From positions 4,196,684 through 4,260,683 of the forward strand of contig NZ_CP137557.1 in assembly GCF_019249655.2 (NCBI RefSeq): a stretch of DNA of 64,000 bases. Direction: 5' to 3'. Below are positions 61,471 to 64,000 of this stretch, in pieces. The position numbers and the translations under genes were made by a program. The stretch comes from Segatella copri. Lineage in GTDB: Bacteria; Bacteroidota; Bacteroidia; Bacteroidales; Bacteroidaceae. Under the pieces are notes generated by a model that saw nothing but the letters and a program-made list of their open reading frames with translations, made no database searches and was not told the DNA's origin. Each line of letters begins with the position of its first letter. The stretch's first letter is position 1.

Positions 61471-62712
61471 ATGATGTGTAAGAAAATAACATTGCTGTTG
61501 GCTTTGATGTGTATGCTGGTAGTGACGGCTTTCGCAGCCAACAAGCGTTTTACGCTGGTTATCGACCCAGGACATGGCGGCCATGATGCAGGTGCTAGAG
61601 GAGCCATCTCCATGGAGAAGAATATCAATCTTACCGTGGCTCTGCGCTTCGGTAAATACGTGGAACAGAACATGCCTGAGGTGCGTGTTATCTATACTCG
61701 CAAGCAGGATGTGTTTATTCCACTTCACGAGCGTGCGAATATCGCCAATCGTGCCAATGCCGACCTGTTTATCTCTGTGCATACCAATGCGCTTCCGGCA
61801 GGCAAGGTGGCACGTGGCTTCGAAACCTATACGCTGGGTATGCACCGCGCCAAGGACAATCTGGATGTGGCGATGCGAGAGAACTCGGTGATTTCGATGG
61901 AGAAGGGCTTCGAGCAGACTTACGAAGGTTTCGACCCGAAGTCTTCCGAGAGTTACATCATCTTCGAGTTCATCCAGGGTAAGAACATGGAGCGCAGCGT
62001 GGAGCTGGCTCGAATGATTCAGCGCAGCGTGTGCGATAGCGGTTGTCGTCCTGATAAGGGCGTACATCAGGCTGGATTCCTGGTGCTTAGAGAAACTTCG
62101 ATGCCGAGCTGTCTGATAGAGTTGGGTTTCATCACTACGCCTGATGAGGAGCGGCTCTTGAATGATAATGCCAAGGTTGACGACATCGCCAAAGGCATCT
62201 ACGAGGCTTTCGCCAAGTATAAGAACAAGTACGACCGGTCGGTTTCCGTGCCTTATCGTGCTGCGAATCGACAGGAAAGCACCCTGCCGAAAATCGTTCC
62301 GGATTCTTATAAGGAAGAGGCGGAAAACAGAAGGGTGAAGAAGCAGGAACCCGTAAGAAGAACGAGAGCAGCAAAAACTGATGATTCTGACAGAAAGGCT
62401 GATACGGTAGCTTCTCAGTCGCGAAATGCTCCGAAAGATGCACCGGTGTTCAAACTTCAGATATTCGTAGGCAATCGGAATCTCCGAAAGGGCGATGCTC
62501 ATTTCAAGGGTGAAACGGAATTCGACAGCTTCCAGGAGGGCAACCTGGTGAAATACACCTTGGGAGCATCTACCAACTATAATGAGATTTATCGCTTGCG
62601 CAAGGAAAAGATGGAGAAGTTCCCGGAAGCATTCATCATTGCCTTCAAGAATGGGGAGAAGTATGATGTGAATCAGGCTATCCGAGAATTCAAGCAGAAT
62701 AGGAACAGATAA
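61471..62712 (+). CDS. Exported N-acetylmuramoyl-L-alanine amidase (AmiC-like)
   Basis: Cleaves the amide bond between muramic acid and L-alanine, splitting septal peptidoglycan in the periplasm. It has 413 residues with signal peptide MMCKKITLLLALMCMLVVTAFA. The Amidase_3 domain (about 28-250) has VIDPGHGGHDAGARG with the zinc His, LHERANIANRANADLFISVHTNA, and the late IELGFITTPDEE with the catalytic Glu. A basic linker at about 265-325 leads to a C-terminal domain with FKLQIFVGNRNLRKGD that resembles a degenerate SPOR domain. mlaD follows after 24 nt. Confidence 0.94.
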   Translation: MMCKKITLLLALMCMLVVTAFAANKRFTLVIDPGHGGHDAGARGAISMEKNINLTVALRFGKYVEQNMPEVRVIYTRKQDVFIPLHERANIANRANADLFISVHTNALPAGKVARGFETYTLGMHRAKDNLDVAMRENSVISMEKGFEQTYEGFDPKSSESYIIFEFIQGKNMERSVELARMIQRSVCDSGCRPDKGVHQAGFLVLRETSMPSCLIELGFITTPDEERLLNDNAKVDDIAKGIYEAFAKYKNKYDRSVSVPYRAANRQESTLPKIVPDSYKEEAENRRVKKQEPVRRTRAAKTDDSDRKADTVASQSRNAPKDAPVFKLQIFVGNRNLRKGDAHFKGETEFDSFQEGNLVKYTLGASTNYNEIYRLRKEKMEKFPEAFIIAFKNGEKYDVNQAIREFKQNRNR

Positions 62713-62736
62713 TAAAAAGAACAAAATTAGATAGAT

Positions 62737-63636
62737 ATGAAACTTACAAAGGAAATTAGGATAGCGTTGGTAGCTGTTGTTGGTATCTTGGTGATGTATT
62801 TCGGAATCAATTTTCTGAAAGGCATCAACCTGTTTTCCACTAACAACACCTATTATATGACGTTTGATGACATCCAGGGTCTGGGCGCCTCTACTCCTAT
62901 CTATGCCGATGGTTACAAGGTGGGAACGGTAGACAAGGTGGATTTCGACTATTCGGGTGATGGCCCTATCAAGGTGAAGGCCGACATCAATAAGGATTTG
63001 AGAATTCCTGCGGGGAGCAAGGCTGAGATAGAGAAAGACATCATGGGCAATCTCCAGGTGAACCTTCTGCTTGCCAACAATCCGCGCCAGAGAATAGAAC
63101 CAGGTGATATTATTCCTGGCTATGTGAACGCCGGAATGATGGGAAAGGCTGCCGAACTGGTGCCGGTGGTAGAGAAGATGTTGCCTAAGTTGGATTCCAT
63201 CCTCACAAACGTGAATGCCCTTCTGGCTGATCCTGCCCTGGCAGCTTCGCTTCACAACGTGGAGACTATCACCAACAACCTCACCGTTTCTACCCGAGAG
63301 TTGAATACGTTGATGGCTGGTCTCAACAAGCAGGTGCCTGGCATGATTGGCAAGGCGAATGGCGTGCTCGATAATACCAATCGACTGACGGCAAACCTGG
63401 CTAGCCTCGATGTGCAGGGCACACTCAACAGAGTGAATGCCACACTGGAGGGTGCGCAGAAGTTTACCGACCAGTTGAACAGCGGAAAGGGTAGTCTGGG
63501 CTTGTTGATGAACGATACCAAGCTCTATGACAACCTGACCTCTACGATGTCGCACGCAGATTCTCTGGTCATCGACCTGAAGGCGCATCCAAAGCGTTAT
63601 GTTCACTTCTCTATCTTCGGCAAGAAAGACAAGTAA
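62737..63636 (+). CDS. MCE/MlaD family lipid-transport protein
   Basis: A 299-residue inner-membrane-anchored protein. One N-terminal helix (about 9-27, IALVAVVGILVMYFGINF) is followed by an MCE domain at about 35-125: YYMTFDDIQGLGASTPIYADG, GYKVGTVDKVDF and IEKDIMGNLQVNLLL. The rest is helical with repeated LN-x-(V/L)-N motifs. MlaD-type proteins form hexamers that carry phospholipids between membranes with an MlaE/MlaF ABC transporter; those partners are not in the window. It lies 24 nt after the amidase gene, so both are probably co-transcribed. Confidence 0.9.
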   Translation: MKLTKEIRIALVAVVGILVMYFGINFLKGINLFSTNNTYYMTFDDIQGLGASTPIYADGYKVGTVDKVDFDYSGDGPIKVKADINKDLRIPAGSKAEIEKDIMGNLQVNLLLANNPRQRIEPGDIIPGYVNAGMMGKAAELVPVVEKMLPKLDSILTNVNALLADPALAASLHNVETITNNLTVSTRELNTLMAGLNKQVPGMIGKANGVLDNTNRLTANLASLDVQGTLNRVNATLEGAQKFTDQLNSGKGSLGLLMNDTKLYDNLTSTMSHADSLVIDLKAHPKRYVHFSIFGKKDK

Positions 63637-63721
63637 AAGGGGCGTTTTTGTCCTAAAATGCTAGGAAATCAGGAAACAGCTTAAATTAATTTTGTCTAAA
63701 TAATAAAGACGATGTTTCACG

Positions 63722-63766
63722 CCCCGAAATGTGAACCGAACTTGTTGTAGTTTAGCCATTTCGGGG
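63722..63766. repeat. 10-bp inverted repeat with 25-nt loop after mlaD
   Basis: CCCCGAAATG and CATTTCGGGG pair perfectly. A T-run is lacking, so it may be a weak terminator for the amidase-mlaD unit or a structural element. Confidence 0.5.
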
Positions 63767-63802
63767 TGTTTCAAAATTGTTTCACTGTCACTAAAACGCA
63801 AC

Positions 63803-63811
63803 TGTGGATAA
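63803..63811 (-). promoter_or_regulatory. Perfect DnaA-box sequence
   Basis: TGTGGATAA on the plus strand is the reverse complement of TTATCCACA, the consensus DnaA box. It lies about 90 nt upstream of a promoter directed out of the window. Confidence 0.5.
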
Positions 63812-63875
63812 CTTTCTTAGTTGCTTGATTCTCAGTTGGTTGTAAGTGTGTCTTAAAATATTATAAATGGGGTGA

Positions 63876-63907
63876 TTTGCTACTCTCCGTTTTTTTTCGT
63901 AACTTTG
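63876..63907 (+). promoter_or_regulatory. Putative promoter of a gene beyond the window
   Basis: TTTG at 63876-63879 and TAACTTTG at 63900-63907 spaced 20 nt apart. No start codon for a long frame appears before 64000. Confidence 0.62.
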
Positions 63908-64000
63908 CAACCGATTTCGCATCCAGGTGGTGTGGAGATATTTCAAAATCTTTAAAAATAGGTTAATTAAACAATTTAAAATATTAGATAATAAGTGTCA

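Larger units (their letters stand above)
63637..64000 (+). other. 364-nt non-coding region with DnaA box and inverted repeat at the window end
   Basis: No open reading frame of note. It holds an inverted repeat CCCCGAAATG (63722-63731) with CATTTCGGGG (63757-63766), one perfect DnaA box complement TGTGGATAA (63803-63811) and a promoter at 63876-63907 directed out of the window. It could be the upstream region of dnaA or of another core gene. Confidence 0.5.

Noticed and set aside
61426..63606. Minus-strand open frame of 726 codons spanning the amidase and mlaD genes
   Set aside because: Covers two well-supported genes on the other strand; no family resemblance and no promoter at its start.

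Overview
The window reads as one contiguous piece of a Bacteroidota chromosome, most likely Prevotella/Segatella. The grounds are: many start regions preceded by the Bacteroidota -7 promoter element TAnnTTTG and few Shine-Dalgarno sequences; type IX secretion genes (PorX and a PorW/SprE-like lipoprotein); a MurF-alanine racemase fusion; and lineage-typical families such as DUF1599, DUF3098, DUF4468, GSCFA, YfhO and a DoxX-type protein in front of tpiA. The genus is inferred from protein character only. I see no tRNA, rRNA, insertion sequence, prophage or CRISPR array. Gene density and codon use look uniform, so this is mostly core genome with a few accessory patches.

Layout. 1-4711: psd (cut by the window edge) divergent from dnaE-trxA. 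4800-6798: porX-tsaE (minus). 7071-7981: lysO split into two overlapping genes. 8087-13762: minus-strand run aroA, small membrane protein, metal ABC permease, PorW-like lipoprotein. 14150-14656: secreted MORN-like protein. 14848-19884: minus-strand cluster DUF1599, DoxX-type protein, tpiA, SPOR protein, folE, exodeoxyribonuclease III. 19996-28349: CCA-adding enzyme, a complete RND efflux pump and an LpxA-like acyltransferase. 28350-28840: a repeat island. 28841-33274: ftsX, DUF3098, uppP, truB, queA, folK. 33315-34229: a 5'-truncated remnant of a large secreted protein. 34535-37215: exported DUF4468 protein, exported caspase-fold protease and exported beta-sandwich protein. 37406-40720: rpsO, typA and a BASS-family transporter. 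40810-43258: alpha-L-fucosidase and a secreted companion. 43515-45460: luxS, mtn and a PorT-like barrel. 45731-51572: YfhO, GSCFA and MurF-Alr. 51779-59386: a uronate/pectin-type catabolic patch (galactitol-type EIIC, exported KduI, hexuronate MFS transporter, large GH2). 59425-63636: nitroreductase, a free-standing ribonucleotide-reductase C-terminal-like protein, folB, N-acetylmuramoyl-L-alanine amidase and an MCE/MlaD protein. 63637-64000: an intergenic region with a perfect DnaA box and a promoter pointing out of the window.

How the genes connect. Three folate genes (folE, folK, folB) are scattered through the window. luxS and mtn together recycle S-adenosylhomocysteine. uppP, MurF-Alr, ftsX and the amidase serve envelope growth and division. 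PorX and the PorW-like lipoprotein belong to type IX secretion, and the remnant at 33315 looks like a former substrate. The uronate patch appears to isomerise 5-keto-4-deoxyuronate outside the cytoplasm and to import the product through an EIIC-like permease or the MFS carrier.

The most unusual observations are the uninterrupted reading frame joining the DoxX-type membrane protein to triose-phosphate isomerase, the exported KduI next to an orphan PTS EIIC, the three-gene exported caspase cassette, the array of 21-nt palindromic units before ftsX, and the stand-alone reductase C-terminal domain.
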